NCBI RefSeq assembly: GCF_003751505.1 | Contig: NZ_RJVB01000006.1 | Span: forward strand, 310,001-374,000 | Direction: 5' to 3' | DNA from: Erwinia sp. JUb26 | GTDB lineage: Bacteria; Pseudomonadota; Gammaproteobacteria; Enterobacterales; Enterobacteriaceae | DNA length: 64,000 nucleotides | In this document: one piece after another, positions 28,960 to 39,546 of the stretch | Position numbering within the stretch: the stretch's first letter is position 1 | Layout of the letters: every line of letters begins with the position of its first letter | Made by a program: the position numbers and the translations under genes | The notes under the pieces: model-generated | Database searches by the model: none | What the model saw: only the letters and a program-made list of their open reading frames with translations | Told to the model about the DNA's origin: nothing

Positions 28960-29642
28960 AAATCAGCCCTTTTCACACCCACGGTATAACGACGTTCCAG
29001 CCACCACAGCACGCCGTTAGACAGCGTGGTAAAGATCAGATAAATCACCCCGGCCACAATGGCAAAGTAGAACGGCTGCCAGGTGGTTTTACCCGCCAGC
29101 TGCGTCGCTTTGACCACGTCTTCCAGCCCGAGGAGGGAAACCAGCGCGGTGGCTTTCAGAATCACCTGCCAGTTATTGCCGATGCCCGGCAGCGCAAAGC
29201 GCATCATGCCCGGGAACAGCACGCGGCGGAAGATTTGTGAAGACGTAAAGCCGTAAGCGGTTGCGGCTTCGATCTGCCCCTTCGGCACCGCCATATAGGC
29301 CCCACGGAAGGTTTCAGTAAAGTAGGCCCCGTAGATAAAGCCGAGCGTAATAATACCTGCCACCATCGGGTCGATATCAAACTGCCCGACGCCGATAAAA
29401 TCGGTCACGTGGTTCAGGATGATTTGCAGACCGTAGAAGATTAACAGCATCAGAACGAGGTCGGGCACGCCACGGATCAGCGTGGTGTAGCCTTCAAAGA
29501 TCATTGCCAGCGGACGGTTATTGGAGAGTTTTGCCCCGGCACCGATTAATCCGAGCACCACGGCGAGTACCACCGAGCTGAGCGCCAGTTCCAGCGTAAC
29601 GATGGCGCCTTTAAAAATGACTTCAGAATAGCCATACAGCAT
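28956..29642 (-). CDS. hisQ: Histidine/basic amino acid ABC permease HisQ
   Basis: Partner permease of HisM, 228 residues, five helices; starts MLYGYSEVIFKGAIVTLELAL and has the coupling loop QIEAATAYGFTSSQIFRRVLFPG (about 118-140). It follows the binding-protein gene by 74 bp containing an 8-bp stem-loop, and overlaps hisM by 4 bp. Confidence 0.96.
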   Translation of the reverse strand: MLYGYSEVIFKGAIVTLELALSSVVLAVVLGLIGAGAKLSNNRPLAMIFEGYTTLIRGVPDLVLMLLIFYGLQIILNHVTDFIGVGQFDIDPMVAGIITLGFIYGAYFTETFRGAYMAVPKGQIEAATAYGFTSSQIFRRVLFPGMMRFALPGIGNNWQVILKATALVSLLGLEDVVKATQLAGKTTWQPFYFAIVAGVIYLIFTTLSNGVLWWLERRYTVGVKRADL

Positions 29643-29674
29643 AAATATTATCCTGTCGTTAAGGTCAAAAGTGC

Positions 29675-29700
29675 AGCCTCACCGCAAGCACAGTGAGGCT
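29675..29700 (-). repeat. Stem-loop between hisJ and hisQ
   Basis: AGCCTCAC and GTGAGGCT (29675-29682/29693-29700) form an 8-bp stem, followed on the minus strand by GCACTTTTG. It is placed like the REP element in the Salmonella hisJ-hisQ gap, which keeps binding-protein expression above permease expression. A similar role here is inferred. Confidence 0.7.
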
Positions 29701-29716
29701 GGCAGACAGGGACTAC

Positions 29717-30499
29717 TTAATCGCCGTATACATTAAAGTCGAAATATTTTTTTGCCAACTTATCGTAGGTACCATCTTTGCGAATTTCATCAAAAGCTTT
29801 ATCGATCGCTGCTTTTAACGCCGGATCGTCTTTGCGCATGCCCATACCGGTACCAATACCGAAGATTTTTTCGTCTTTCACAGACGGACCGGCAAACGCG
29901 TAGTCCTTACCGGCCGGCTGTTTGAGGAAGCCTTCGCTGGCGGCCACTTCATCCTGGAATGCGGCATCGATACGGCCCGCGGTCAGATCCTGATACACCA
30001 GATCCTGGTTAGCGTATGGCGTAACGGTCACACCCTTCGGACGCCAGTTATCGTTGGCGTAGGTTTCCTGGGTGGTGCCCTGCAGCAGGCCGATGTTTTT
30101 GCCTTTCAGCGATTCCAGCGTTGGCTCGATTTTAGAGCCTTTTGGCGCGATCAGACGGGAGTCCGCCGCGTACAGTTTTTCGGAGAAGGCGATCTCCTGC
30201 TGGCGTTTTTCGGTGATCGACAGGGAAGAGATGATCGCGTCAATTTTCTTCGCTTTCAGCGACGGGATCAGCGCATCAAAGTCGCTTTCAACGAAGGTAC
30301 ATTTGGTTTCCATACGCTTACAAATTTCGGTGGCCAGATCGATATCAAAGCCAATCAGCTGCCCCTGGGCATTTTTCATTTCAAACGGTGCATAGGTTGG
30401 ATCGGTGCCGATGCGCAGCGTTTTTGGACCGGCAGCGAATGCGCTGCCTGCTGAGGTGATAGCCAGCAACAGGGAAAGAGCCAGGACCTGCTTTTTCAT
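29717..30499 (-). CDS. hisJ: Periplasmic basic amino acid-binding protein HisJ/ArgT
   Basis: Periplasmic receptor of 260 residues for histidine or lysine/arginine/ornithine. The signal peptide ([22 protein letters not shown]) is followed by the PBP fold ([66 protein letters not shown]). E. coli has two paralogues, argT and hisJ, in tandem; here there is one. It mixes features of both: [24 protein letters not shown] and the end FDFNVYGD are ArgT-like, [11 protein letters not shown] and [14 protein letters not shown] are closer to HisJ. Upstream lie a sigma-54 promoter and NtrC-type sites, as known for argT. Confidence 0.94.
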   Translation of the reverse strand: MKKQVLALSLLLAITSAGSAFAAGPKTLRIGTDPTYAPFEMKNAQGQLIGFDIDLATEICKRMETKCTFVESDFDALIPSLKAKKIDAIISSLSITEKRQQEIAFSEKLYAADSRLIAPKGSKIEPTLESLKGKNIGLLQGTTQETYANDNWRPKGVTVTPYANQDLVYQDLTAGRIDAAFQDEVAASEGFLKQPAGKDYAFAGPSVKDEKIFGIGTGMGMRKDDPALKAAIDKAFDEIRKDGTYDKLAKKYFDFNVYGD

Positions 30500-30558
30500 A
30501 GATTACCCTCGAGTCGTCTTATTATAGGATTCGTGATGTTTGTCCACGCAGTTTGTTT

Positions 30559-30574
30559 TGCAGATTTCATGCCA
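30559..30574 (-). promoter_or_regulatory. Sigma-54 promoter of hisJQMP
   Basis: On the minus strand TGGCATGAAATCTGCA matches the sigma-54 consensus TGGCACGN4TTGCA at all but two defined positions, with the invariant GG and GC at the correct 10-bp spacing. The predicted transcription start is near 30548, about 50 nt before the hisJ ATG. Confidence 0.8.
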
Positions 30575-30680
30575 CATTTTGTGGCAATCTCCGCTTTTTT
30601 CAGCGTGTTAAGCAGGGCAGCGTAAATGCCCGGTTTGCTGGGGAATATATAGCAGGTTTGAAGGGACTTAGCGGCAACAA

Positions 30681-30697
30681 TGTTTCACAATGGTGCA
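30681..30697. promoter_or_regulatory. NtrC-type enhancer site 1
   Basis: TGTTTCACAATGGTGCA matches the NtrC site TGCACCAAAATGGTGCA at 13 of 17 positions, including the whole right half-site. Its centre is about 140 bp upstream of the predicted sigma-54 transcription start. Confidence 0.7.
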
Positions 30698-30731
30698 ACA
30701 TCTGCACGAAATGCGATTCAGCACCAACATT

Positions 30732-30748
30732 TGAACCATGCTGGTGCA
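30732..30748. promoter_or_regulatory. NtrC-type enhancer site 2
   Basis: TGAACCATGCTGGTGCA matches the same NtrC reference sequence at 13 of 17 positions. It lies 51 bp (about five helical turns) from site 1. Further TGCACC words at 30751-30756 and 30765-30769 and GCACCA at 30721 surround it. Confidence 0.65.
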
Positions 30749-30760
30749 GTGCACCATCCG

Positions 30761-31330
30761 CTATGCACCCTGCCAGCGCGTAAACAGATCCTGATCGAGG
30801 GTGATGTCAAACTGGTCGAGCACGCGGTTCACCGTCTGGTCAACAATCTGCATCACATTTTCCGGGCGGTGATAAAACGCAGGCACCGGCGGCATAATAA
30901 TGGCACCCAGCTCTGCCGCAGAAGTCATCATCCGCAGATGGCCCAGGTGCAGCGGCGTTTCACGCACGCAGAGCACCAGTCGCCGACGCTCTTTCAGCAC
31001 CACGTCCGCAGCTCGGGTCAGCAGCCCGTCGCTGTAGCTGTGAACGATCCCGGACAGGGTTTTCATCGAGCACGGCAGGATTGCCATGCCGGCGGTTTTG
31101 AACGAACCGGAGGAGATGCTGGCGGCAATGTCGCGCACGTCATGAACCACATCGGCCAGCGCCTGCACCTCACGCAGCGTGTAGTCACTTTCCAGCGCCA
31201 GGGTTTGCCGCGCGGCCTGACTCATTATCAGATGTGTTTCCACGTCGCTGACCTGCTGTAAAACCTGCAGCGTGCGAATGCCATAGATCACACCACTGGC
31301 ACCAGAGATGCCGATAATCAGTCTTTTCAT
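30761..31330 (-). CDS. ubiX: Flavin prenyltransferase UbiX
   Basis: Makes the prenylated FMN cofactor used by the UbiD decarboxylase in ubiquinone synthesis. The 189 residues equal E. coli UbiX; the flavoprotein motif GISGASGVIYGIRTL (about 7-21), LCVRETPLHLGHL (about 120-132) and IMPPVPAFYHRP (about 148-159) are intact. AAGGA precedes the start. It lies downstream of purF, from which it is separated by a strong terminator, and its 3' end abuts the NtrC-type sites of hisJ. Confidence 0.97.
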   Translation of the reverse strand: MKRLIIGISGASGVIYGIRTLQVLQQVSDVETHLIMSQAARQTLALESDYTLREVQALADVVHDVRDIAASISSGSFKTAGMAILPCSMKTLSGIVHSYSDGLLTRAADVVLKERRRLVLCVRETPLHLGHLRMMTSAAELGAIIMPPVPAFYHRPENVMQIVDQTVNRVLDQFDITLDQDLFTRWQGA

Positions 31331-31341
31331 ACCAAATCCTT

Positions 31342-31373
31342 AAAAAAAAACGGGCCGGAATTGCTTCCGGCCC
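31342..31373 (-). terminator. Rho-independent terminator of purF
   Basis: On the minus strand GGGCCGGAA-GCAA-TTCCGGCCC is followed by G and nine T, a textbook intrinsic terminator 28 bp after purF. Confidence 0.95.
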
Positions 31374-31400
31374 ATCTTACCTGCTAACCACACGAGACGC

Positions 31401-32918
31401 TTAGCCTTCGTTGTGAATTTCCAGGTTTTCAACTTCGTTCTGACGGGCCAGCGCTTTGGCATCGTCGTTACGCAGCGACTGTAGATACTCAAGATATTGC
31501 AGATCGACGTCTTTGGTCACGTAGATACCGTTGAATACCGAACACTCAAACTGAGCGATATCCGGGTTCTCTTCCTTCACCGCGGCAATCAGATCGTCAA
31601 GGTCCTGGAAAATCAGCGCATCCGCACCGATCAGCTGGCGGATCTCTTCGACTTCACGGCCGTGCGCGATCAGCTCAGTCGCGCTTGGCATATCGATGCC
31701 ATACACGTTCGGGAAGCGAATTTCCGGGGCCGCCGATGCCAGGTACACTTTTTTCGCACCGGCTTCACGGGCCATTTCGATAATCTGCTCGGAGGTGGTA
31801 CCGCGCACGATGGAATCATCCACCAGCAGCACGTTCTTGCCGCGGAACTCAGCGCGGTTAGCGTTCAGCTTGCGCCGAACCGCATTGCGGCGCAGCTGCT
31901 GTCCCGGCATGATGAAGGTACGGCCAACGTAGCGGTTTTTCACGAAGCCCTGACGGTATGGCTTATCAAGAATACGCGCCATCTCCAGTGCGATATCGCA
32001 GGAGGTTTCAGGGATGGGGATCACCACGTCGATGTCCAGATCTTCCCACTCGCGGGCAATTTTCTCACCCAGCTTGGTGCCCATGCGCACGCGAGCGCTG
32101 TACACCGAAATTTTATCGAGGAAGGAGTCCGGACGCGCGAAGTACACGTACTCGAACAGGCACGGGTTAACCTTTGGATTCTCAGCGCACTGGCGGGTAA
32201 ACAGCTGACCTTTTTCAGTCACGTAAACCGCTTCGCCCGGGGCGACATCGCGCAGGAATTCAAAGCCCAGCGTATCCAGCGCCACGCTTTCAGAGGCCAC
32301 CATATACTCGGTACGGCCATCAACCAGCGCGCGCTTGCCGATCACCAGCGGACGAATGCCGTTGGGATCGCGGAAGGCAACCAGACCGTGGCCGATGATC
32401 ATCGCTACACAGGCATAAGCACCGCGTACGCGCTGATGCACAGCGGCAACGGCGGAGAAGATATTTTCGGCTTCCAGCGGATCCTGTTGGAAACGATCCA
32501 CTTCCTGCGCAAAGATGTTGAGCAGGATTTCAGAATCCGACGTGGTGTTAACATGACGGCGACCGGTTTCAAACAGCTCTTTACGCAGCTCGTGCGCATT
32601 GGTCAGGTTGCCGTTATGGGCCAGTGTAATCCCGTAAGGAGAGTTCACATAGAAGGGCTGGGCTTCAGAAGCGCTGGAGCTTCCTGCCGTTGGATAGCGC
32701 ACGTGGCCGATACCCATATTACCCTGCATACGTTGCATGTGGCGGGCTTCAAATACATCGCTGACCAGACCGTTTGCTTTACGCAGGCGGAAGCAATTTA
32801 ATGCATCGATGGTCACGATGCCTGCGGCATCCTGCCCACGGTGCTGAAGCACCGTTAACGCGTCATAAATCGACTGGTTGACCGGCATAAAACCGGCGAT
32901 CCCGACAATACCGCACAT
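31401..32918 (-). CDS. purF: Amidophosphoribosyltransferase PurF
   Basis: First committed step of purine synthesis: PRPP + glutamine to 5-phosphoribosylamine. The 505 residues match E. coli in length. The N-terminal Ntn-hydrolase glutaminase has catalytic C2 after Met1 removal (MCGIVGIAG), with [10 protein letters not shown] and [12 protein letters not shown]; the C-terminal phosphoribosyltransferase has the PRPP motif [18 protein letters not shown] (about 361-378). It follows cvpA by 35 bp, and a PurR box lies upstream of cvpA. Confidence 0.98.
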   Translation of the reverse strand: MCGIVGIAGFMPVNQSIYDALTVLQHRGQDAAGIVTIDALNCFRLRKANGLVSDVFEARHMQRMQGNMGIGHVRYPTAGSSSASEAQPFYVNSPYGITLAHNGNLTNAHELRKELFETGRRHVNTTSDSEILLNIFAQEVDRFQQDPLEAENIFSAVAAVHQRVRGAYACVAMIIGHGLVAFRDPNGIRPLVIGKRALVDGRTEYMVASESVALDTLGFEFLRDVAPGEAVYVTEKGQLFTRQCAENPKVNPCLFEYVYFARPDSFLDKISVYSARVRMGTKLGEKIAREWEDLDIDVVIPIPETSCDIALEMARILDKPYRQGFVKNRYVGRTFIMPGQQLRRNAVRRKLNANRAEFRGKNVLLVDDSIVRGTTSEQIIEMAREAGAKKVYLASAAPEIRFPNVYGIDMPSATELIAHGREVEEIRQLIGADALIFQDLDDLIAAVKEENPDIAQFECSVFNGIYVTKDVDLQYLEYLQSLRNDDAKALARQNEVENLEIHNEG

Positions 32919-32953
32919 ATTGACATTTCCTCATAGCCGCAACCCCGGTGCAA

Positions 32954-33439
32954 TTACCGGGGCAAAAAACTCGACGTGCTCTTCAGGTAGTCAAAAAACC
33001 ACCCGATGATGTAACTGAACTGAGGGATTAACTTCGACTGCTGCCAGTCGAGGCTTTTGGAAAAGCCGGTGAATGTATCGAGGAAAAACAGCATAGCGGC
33101 CACAATCAGTACGCCACGCAGTGCCCCAAAACAGACGCCCAGTACTCTGTCGGTACCCGACAGGCCGGTTTTCTCAACCAGCGAACCAATTACATAGTTA
33201 ACGATTGCGCCAACGATAAGCGTGGCAACAAATAACACTGCAATGGCGATTCCATTCCGAATCAGCTCGTCTTCAAATCCTGTGAACCAGACGGCAAGGT
33301 AGGAGAAGTAATGACTGGCGACAAAGAATGCGCATCCCCAGGTGACGAGAGAAAGTGCTTCTCGTATAAACCCACGGATCAGGCTAACCAGAGCCGAAAA
33401 AGCTATAACCGCAATAATGACGTTATCTATCCAGACCAT
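32954..33439 (-). CDS. cvpA: Membrane protein CvpA (colicin V production)
   Basis: Inner-membrane protein of 161 residues with four hydrophobic helices (about 3-22, 30-48, 64-84, 100-122), needed for colicin V production from its plasmid and linked to bile salt tolerance in some enterics. It is nearly identical to E. coli CvpA (MVWIDNVIIAVIAFSALVSL, EKTGLSGTDRVLGVCFGALRG). I set the start at ATG 33439 with GGAAGAG upstream; the open frame extends further but without family similarity. Co-transcribed with purF. Confidence 0.95.
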   Translation of the reverse strand: MVWIDNVIIAVIAFSALVSLIRGFIREALSLVTWGCAFFVASHYFSYLAVWFTGFEDELIRNGIAIAVLFVATLIVGAIVNYVIGSLVEKTGLSGTDRVLGVCFGALRGVLIVAAMLFFLDTFTGFSKSLDWQQSKLIPQFSYIIGWFFDYLKSTSSFLPR

Positions 33440-33507
33440 GAACTCTTCCAGTGACAGTAATCGCGAAAACGCCCCTGCATCCAGTTCGGGGCGAATTCTA
33501 ACAGAAA

Positions 33508-33523
33508 AAGAAAACGTTTGCGT
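33508..33523 (-). promoter_or_regulatory. PurR operator upstream of cvpA-purF
   Basis: The minus strand reads ACGCAAACGTTTTCTT, fitting the PurR operator consensus ACGCAAACGTTTNCNT at every defined position. It lies 69 bp before the cvpA start, as in the E. coli cvpA-purF operon. Confidence 0.93.
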
Positions 33524-33660
33524 AGGGTTTTCCTGCGTCGTTTTAAATAAACGAAAACGCTGAAAAAACCGGCGGAGGGCGACATTCCTGCCGCTCACGA
33601 CGCCAGAATGCAATTCGTTGATTTGCTTTATATCACGCTGCTTTCGGCCAGGCGCAGGCC

Positions 33661-33691
33661 GGTGCCACACCGCTATTCATCGGGTGGCACC
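33661..33691. repeat. Inverted repeat downstream of dedD
   Basis: GGTGCCAC and GTGGCACC form an 8-bp stem with a 15-nt loop, 43 bp past the dedD stop. There is no T run. It may protect the folC-dedD transcript end or only partly terminate it. Confidence 0.5.
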
Positions 33692-33734
33692 TGTTACAAT
33701 AATCGCTCTTTCCGCTCAATCCGCCGGGAGACGG

Positions 33735-34512
<778 letters not shown>

Positions 34513-34523
<11 letters not shown>

Positions 34524-35775
34524 TGCCGTTCTCCGTTGCCATCGTTTCCATTACGTGTGCGACGGTGTGGAACGATCCACACACCAGCACAATGTCCTGT
34601 TCTGCCGCCTGCTGCATCGCCTGATGCCAGGCATCCGCCACGGAAGCAAACGCCTGCGCCCCATGAAGATGGGCGACCAGCTGCTCGGCGGAAGCGCCGC
34701 GCGGGCCTTCCAGCGGTGCGCAGTACCAGTAATCTACCTGCGGACTGAGGCAGGCCAGCGTTCCGGCGATATCTTTATCGTGCAGCATTCCCACTACGGC
34801 ATGAACCTTACCGCGCTGCGGAAGTTCCGCCAGGCGACCGGCAAGATACGCGGCCGCGTGCGGGTTGTGTGCCACATCCAGAATCACCTGCGGCGAATGC
34901 GCCACGGTCTGGAAACGACCGGGGAGGATCGCCTGATGCAGACTGGCACGAATGGTCGCCTCATCAACCGGCAGCCCCGACGCCCGCAGCGCCGCCAGCG
35001 CGGTAGCCGCGTTCGGCAGCGGCACCTGCGGCAGCGGCAGATTTTCAATACTGCCGCTGGCATCACGGAACGACCAGCCGCCGTCGGTCAGGCGATAGGA
35101 CCAGTCGCGATCGCGCTGGTGCAGCTGTGCGCCAACCTCCCGCGCTACGTCAGCAATGGTCGACGGCATATCCGGCTCGCCGACAACCGCCGGTTTACCC
35201 TGGCGGAACACCCCGGCTTTTTCGCGGCCGATGCTTTCGCGGTCCGGCCCCAGCCAGTCAACGTGGTCCAGCGCAATGCTAGTGATCGCCGCAACGTCCG
35301 CATCAACGATATTGGTCGCATCCAGCCGTCCACCCAGCCCCACTTCGAGGATCACCACGTCAAGCTGCGCCTGTTTAAACAGCCACAGCGCCGACAGCGT
35401 GCCGTATTCGAAATAGGTCAGCGAGGTCTCGCCGCGCCCGGCTTCTATAGCGGCAAACGACGCGGTATGCGCGGATTCGGCCAGCTCTTCGCCCTGAATG
35501 CGTACACGTTCAGTGTAGCGGATTAAATGGGGTGAACTGTACACGCCAACGCGATAACCGGCGGCCATCAGCACGGTTTCCAGCGTGCGGCAGGTGGTGC
35601 CTTTGCCGTTCGTACCGGCAACGGTGAAGACCTTCGGGGCGGGTGTTAACAGATCGAGTGAGGTGGCCACCCGGCGGATACGATCCAGCCCGAGTTCAAT
35701 AGCCTGAGAGTGTAAATGCTCAAGATAATAAAGCCACGTGGCAAGAGGCGACGTGGCTTGAGGAAGATTATCCAT
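34513..35775 (-). CDS. folC: Dihydrofolate/folylpolyglutamate synthase FolC
   Basis: Bifunctional enzyme that adds glutamate to dihydropteroate and further glutamates to reduced folates. 420 residues (422 in E. coli). The ATP loop is VAGTNGKGTTCRTLE (about 53-67), with YSSPHLIRYTERVRIQGE (about 79-96), EVGLGGRLDATNIVDAD (about 142-158), DVAHNPHAAAYLAGR (about 297-311) and LVCGSFHTVAHVME near the end. It starts 66 bp after accD and overlaps dedD by 11 bp, in the accD-folC-dedD-cvpA-purF order of E. coli. Confidence 0.97.
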
Positions 35776-35841
35776 GTGTCCCGTTCACAAAGTTACGGTT
35801 CATTGGTGAAAGAGGCCCGAAGACCTCTTTCTCATCATCGG

Positions 35842-36753
35842 TCAGGCCTCTTGGCTCTGTGGGCCGGTCGCTTCGGCCTCTTTGACTTCTTCTTCCTGCG
35901 GGGCAGGCAGATTCATCATCTTAGCCAGCAGGCTGGCCAGTTTGAAGCGCATAACCGGACGGCGAACGATCATATCGATCGCGCCTTTTTCGATCAGGAA
36001 CTCACTGCGCTGGAAGCCCGGCGGCAGTTTTTCACGCACCGTCTGCTCGATAACGCGTGGGCCGGCAAAGCCGATCAGCGCCTTCGGTTCAGCAATGTTC
36101 AGATCGCCCAGCATCGCGAAGCTGGCAGACACGCCGCCCATGGTCGGGTCGGTCAGCACGGAGATATACGGCAGACCGCGCTCCTGCATCTTAGCCAGTG
36201 CCGCACTGGTTTTCGCCATCTGCATCAGCGACATCAGCGCTTCCTGCATACGTGCACCGCCGGAAGCGGAGAAGCAGATCATCGGGCAGTTATCTTCCAG
36301 CGCCCGCTCAACCGCACGCACGAAGCGCGCGCCAACCACGGAACCCATTGAGCCACCCATAAAGGAGAACTCAAACGCCGCCGCAACGACCGGCATCCCG
36401 TGCAGGGTGCCTTTCATGACGATCAGCGCGTCGGTTTCGTCAGTCTCTTTCTGAGCTGCCGCAAGACGATCTTTGTATTTTTTGGAATCCCGGAACTTGA
36501 GCACATCCCTCGGTTCCAGCTCGCTGCCCAGTTCAGTGGTTGAACCTTCATCCAGCATGCTGTTCAGGCGGTCACGACCGTGCATACGCATGTGGTGATC
36601 GCATTTCGGACAGACTTCCAGATTACGCTCCAGCTCGGCACGGTAAAGAACCTGCCCGCAGCTGTCACATTTGGTCCAGACGCCTTCAGGAATGCTTGCC
36701 TTACGCGATGGGGTGATTGTGCTCTTATTGAGAATTCGTTCAATCCAGCTCAT
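35842..36753 (-). CDS. accD: Acetyl-CoA carboxylase beta subunit AccD
   Basis: Carboxyltransferase beta subunit of acetyl-CoA carboxylase, first committed step of fatty-acid synthesis; works with AccA. 303 residues (304 in E. coli). The N-terminal zinc ribbon has C29, C32, C48 and C51, and the crotonase-like core has [32 protein letters not shown] and [14 protein letters not shown]. Start is ATG 36753 ([11 protein letters not shown]) with AGGT upstream; the longer open frame has no family similarity. dedA lies 169 bp upstream. Confidence 0.97.
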   Translation of the reverse strand: MSWIERILNKSTITPSRKASIPEGVWTKCDSCGQVLYRAELERNLEVCPKCDHHMRMHGRDRLNSMLDEGSTTELGSELEPRDVLKFRDSKKYKDRLAAAQKETDETDALIVMKGTLHGMPVVAAAFEFSFMGGSMGSVVGARFVRAVERALEDNCPMICFSASGGARMQEALMSLMQMAKTSAALAKMQERGLPYISVLTDPTMGGVSASFAMLGDLNIAEPKALIGFAGPRVIEQTVREKLPPGFQRSEFLIEKGAIDMIVRRPVMRFKLASLLAKMMNLPAPQEEEVKEAEATGPQSQEA

Positions 36754-36810
36754 TGATGACCTTTCTGTTTGAACCTGGTTTCCCCGCAGGGTAAGCCAGT
36801 TTTTCTTTTT

Positions 36811-36836
36811 TGTGCCGCAAAAATGCCGGCGGCACA
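36811..36836. repeat. Inverted repeat between dedA and accD
   Basis: TGTGCCGC and GCGGCACA form an 8-bp stem around a 10-nt loop in the accD leader. No T run follows on the minus strand. It could be leader structure or a weak dedA 3' element. Confidence 0.4.
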
Positions 36837-36922
36837 AACCATAAATTGTCGCTCATTAAACCATAACCGCCCGTGACTGTGGATAAAAATCTGGTCGGAC
36901 GGGTATCGCCTGATGATTTCTG

Positions 36923-37585
36923 TTACTGCTGCTTCTGCTGACGCGCCGCGCGGCGATGACGCCACACTTCGATGACACCCGGCAAAATAGACAGCAGGAT
37001 AATCGCCACAATCAGCAGCTTAAGGTTTTCCTGCACCATCGGCATGTTACCAAACAGATAACCGGCATAGGTAAACAGCAGCACCCACAGCAGCGCGCCC
37101 GATACGTTGTAAATGGCAAAATGACGATAGGACATTTTACCCATTCCGGCCACAAATGGCGCGAAAGTCCTGACGATCGGCACGAAGCGAGCAAGAATAA
37201 TCGTTTTCCCACCGTGACGCTCGTAAAATGCGTGCGTCTTATCAAGATAGCTGCGGCGGAAAATTTTCGAATTCGGGTTACTGAACAGCTTATCGCCGAA
37301 CAGCCGCCCAATCGTGTAGTTCACCGCATCGCCGATAATCGCCGCCACCACCATCAACGCCACCATGGTATGAACGTTAAGGTCGTTGCCCGGCAGTGCG
37401 GCCAGCGCCCCGGCCACGAACAGCAGCGAGTCTCCCGGCAGGAACGGCGTGACCACCAGCCCGGTTTCGCAGAACAGGATCAGGAACAGAATGGCGTAAA
37501 CCCACACGCCGTACTGCGCCACCAGCTCCGCAAGGTGGACGTCGATATGCAAAATGAAATCGACAACAAAACGAATCAGTTCCAT
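36923..37585 (-). CDS. dedA: DedA-family membrane protein
   Basis: Polytopic inner-membrane protein of 220 residues (219 in E. coli DedA). The family's members include undecaprenyl-phosphate and lipid flippases and affect membrane potential and cell division. SNARE-associated/VTT motif features: [22 protein letters not shown] (about 39-60, acidic plus proline), [17 protein letters not shown] (about 85-101) and [20 protein letters not shown] (about 130-149), with essential-type arginines. It follows truA by 29 bp on the same strand. Confidence 0.95.
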   Translation of the reverse strand: MELIRFVVDFILHIDVHLAELVAQYGVWVYAILFLILFCETGLVVTPFLPGDSLLFVAGALAALPGNDLNVHTMVALMVVAAIIGDAVNYTIGRLFGDKLFSNPNSKIFRRSYLDKTHAFYERHGGKTIILARFVPIVRTFAPFVAGMGKMSYRHFAIYNVSGALLWVLLFTYAGYLFGNMPMVQENLKLLIVAIILLSILPGVIEVWRHRRAARQQKQQ

Positions 37586-37614
37586 AAAGGCTTCCTTTAG
37601 AAATCCAGGCCAGA

Positions 37615-38430
37615 TTAATCCCCGAGGAACAGCGGTCCCATCGGTGGACGTGGTAAAGCAAAACGATCGGGGTAATCCACCGCGACCAGATACAACCCTT
37701 CCGCCCGCGCCGTGGCGGCCGCCAGCGTCCGGTCTTTCGCCGCCAGCAGTTCGGCTATCCAGCCTTCATGCTGATTGCCGCAGCCCACTTCCATCAGGCT
37801 GCCGACGATATTGCGCACCATATGGTGCACAAAGGCGTTGGCCTTGATATCCACCACCACGTAGGCACCGTGGCGGCTGACGTTGAGATGCATCACGTTA
37901 CGCATCGGCGTGCGCGACTGGCACTGCACGGCGCGGAACGAGGTGAAGTCGTTCTCGCCCAGCAGGCACTGACCGGCACGCTGCATTTTTTCCACGTCCA
38001 GCGGATGATAAAAATGGGTCATGCCGCCGCCGAGGATCGCCGGGCGCAGCCGCTGGTTATAAATCACATAGCGGTAGCGCCGCGCGGTGGCGCTGAAGCG
38101 CGCGTGGAAGTCATCCGGCACCGCATGAACCCAGCGCACGGCGATATCGCCCGGCAGATTCGTGTTGGCGCCGAGCGTCCACGCCGCATCCTTACGCTGG
38201 ACGGTGGTTTCAAAATGCACCACCTGCCCCGTGCCGTGGACGCCCGCATCGGTCCGACCTGCGCAGAACACCACTACCGGATGATTGGCCACTTTTGACA
38301 GCGCCTTTTCCAGCTTCTCCTGCACGCTGCGCACTTCGTTCTGCCGCTGCCAGCCGTAGTACTGGCTGCCATCATATTCAATGCCCAGTGCCAGCTTATA
38401 CACCGGCTGTGGCACGTTGATGTCCGACAT
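37615..38430 (-). CDS. truA: tRNA pseudouridine synthase TruA
   Basis: Converts uridines 38, 39 and 40 in tRNA anticodon arms to pseudouridine. 271 residues; the catalytic aspartate is D61 in [11 protein letters not shown], with [15 protein letters not shown] near the N-terminus and [18 protein letters not shown] (about 200-217). The start ATG overlaps the usg stop by one base (TAATG), so it is translationally coupled to usg, as in E. coli. Confidence 0.97.
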   Translation of the reverse strand: MSDINVPQPVYKLALGIEYDGSQYYGWQRQNEVRSVQEKLEKALSKVANHPVVVFCAGRTDAGVHGTGQVVHFETTVQRKDAAWTLGANTNLPGDIAVRWVHAVPDDFHARFSATARRYRYVIYNQRLRPAILGGGMTHFYHPLDVEKMQRAGQCLLGENDFTSFRAVQCQSRTPMRNVMHLNVSRHGAYVVVDIKANAFVHHMVRNIVGSLMEVGCGNQHEGWIAELLAAKDRTLAAATARAEGLYLVAVDYPDRFALPRPPMGPLFLGD

Positions 38431-39440
38431 TAGTACATATACTCCTGCACCAGCCTCTCGGCCGTTTTCACCGCCATCAGCGCGCCGCCGAAGCGCACGT
38501 TGTCGGCCACCGACCAGAACTGCAGCAGTTCCGGAATGCCGTAATCGTTGCGCAGGCAGCCGATGCTCAGGTGTGCGCTGCCGGAAGCATCCCCAACCGG
38601 GGTCGGATAATCCGTTTCATCAGTGACGTTAATGTCTTCCGCTTCCAGCAGGATTTCCCGCGCTTCTTCGGCAGAAACCGGGCGCAGATTTTCGATATGT
38701 ACGATTTGGGCATTGCCGTAGAACACCGGGGCCTGCACGGTGCTGACGGCAATGGGTAAACCTTCGTCCTGCAGCACCTTGCGCACCTGCTCCACCAGCT
38801 GACGCTCCTGCGCCACGCTGCCTTCGGCATCGGCCAGCAGCGGCAGCAGGTTAAATGCCAGCTGGCGGCCAAAGTGGCTCTCTTCTACCGGCATACCGTT
38901 CAGCAGACGCGCGCTCTCACCGGCCAGCGAATCCACCGCTACTTTGCCGCGGAAAGACACCGACAGCAGGTTGGTCACCTGTAAGCGGCCCAGACCGGCA
39001 TTATCAACAAGCGGCTTGATCGCGCTCAGCAGCTGGCTGGTTAAGCCGTCCGCCACGGTCACGATGTTGCGGTTACGGTAGTCGGCCAGCACCTGTGGGT
39101 TAACGTCCGGCACCACCAGCGGCACGTCCGGCTCCAGCGCGAACAGATCGCTGCTGTCGATCACCAGGCACCCGGCGTTGGCGGCATCATCCGCATAGCG
39201 AGCAGAGGCCTCGCGACCGGCGGCGAAAAACGCCAGCTGCACCTGCGACCAGTCAAACTCTGCCGCATCGGTCACCCGCACCGATTTACCCTCGAAGCGC
39301 CGCACTTCACCCGCGCTGCGCTCGCTTGCCAGCAAATACAGCTCACCAACCGGGAACTGGCGTTCAGCCAGTAATTCCAGTAAAGCTCCCCCTACTGCGC
39401 CTGTCGCACCTAATAGCGCGATATTCCAGCCGTCAGACAT
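38430..39440 (-). CDS. usg: Semialdehyde dehydrogenase-like protein Usg
   Basis: Homologue of aspartate-semialdehyde dehydrogenase, 336 residues (337 in E. coli Usg). The Rossmann motif [16 protein letters not shown] is at about 10-25. Typical ASADH catalytic features are not preserved: the usual active-site cysteine segment (SNCT-type) reads [14 protein letters not shown] (about 129-142), without the cysteine, so enzymatic activity is doubtful. Function unknown. It lies between pdxB (106 bp upstream, with terminator) and truA. Confidence 0.93.
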   Translation of the reverse strand: MSDGWNIALLGATGAVGGALLELLAERQFPVGELYLLASERSAGEVRRFEGKSVRVTDAAEFDWSQVQLAFFAAGREASARYADDAANAGCLVIDSSDLFALEPDVPLVVPDVNPQVLADYRNRNIVTVADGLTSQLLSAIKPLVDNAGLGRLQVTNLLSVSFRGKVAVDSLAGESARLLNGMPVEESHFGRQLAFNLLPLLADAEGSVAQERQLVEQVRKVLQDEGLPIAVSTVQAPVFYGNAQIVHIENLRPVSAEEAREILLEAEDINVTDETDYPTPVGDASGSAHLSIGCLRNDYGIPELLQFWSVADNVRFGGALMAVKTAERLVQEYMY

Positions 39441-39465
39441 GTTGGTTTACTCCAGATAATGACAT

Positions 39466-39492
39466 AAAAAAAGTGCGGTGTCGGAACACCGC
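39466..39492 (-). terminator. Rho-independent terminator of pdxB
   Basis: On the minus strand GCGGTGT-TCCG-ACACCGC is followed by AC and seven T, in the pdxB-usg gap. Confidence 0.9.
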
Positions 39493-39546
39493 AATGTTTC
39501 AGAATACTTCCCATAAAGGGAGGGGAACGCACGGTTTTACAAATAC

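Noticed and set aside
38430..39440. Calling usg a functional aspartate-semialdehyde dehydrogenase
   Set aside because: The active-site cysteine segment is not preserved; kept as a homologue of unknown function.
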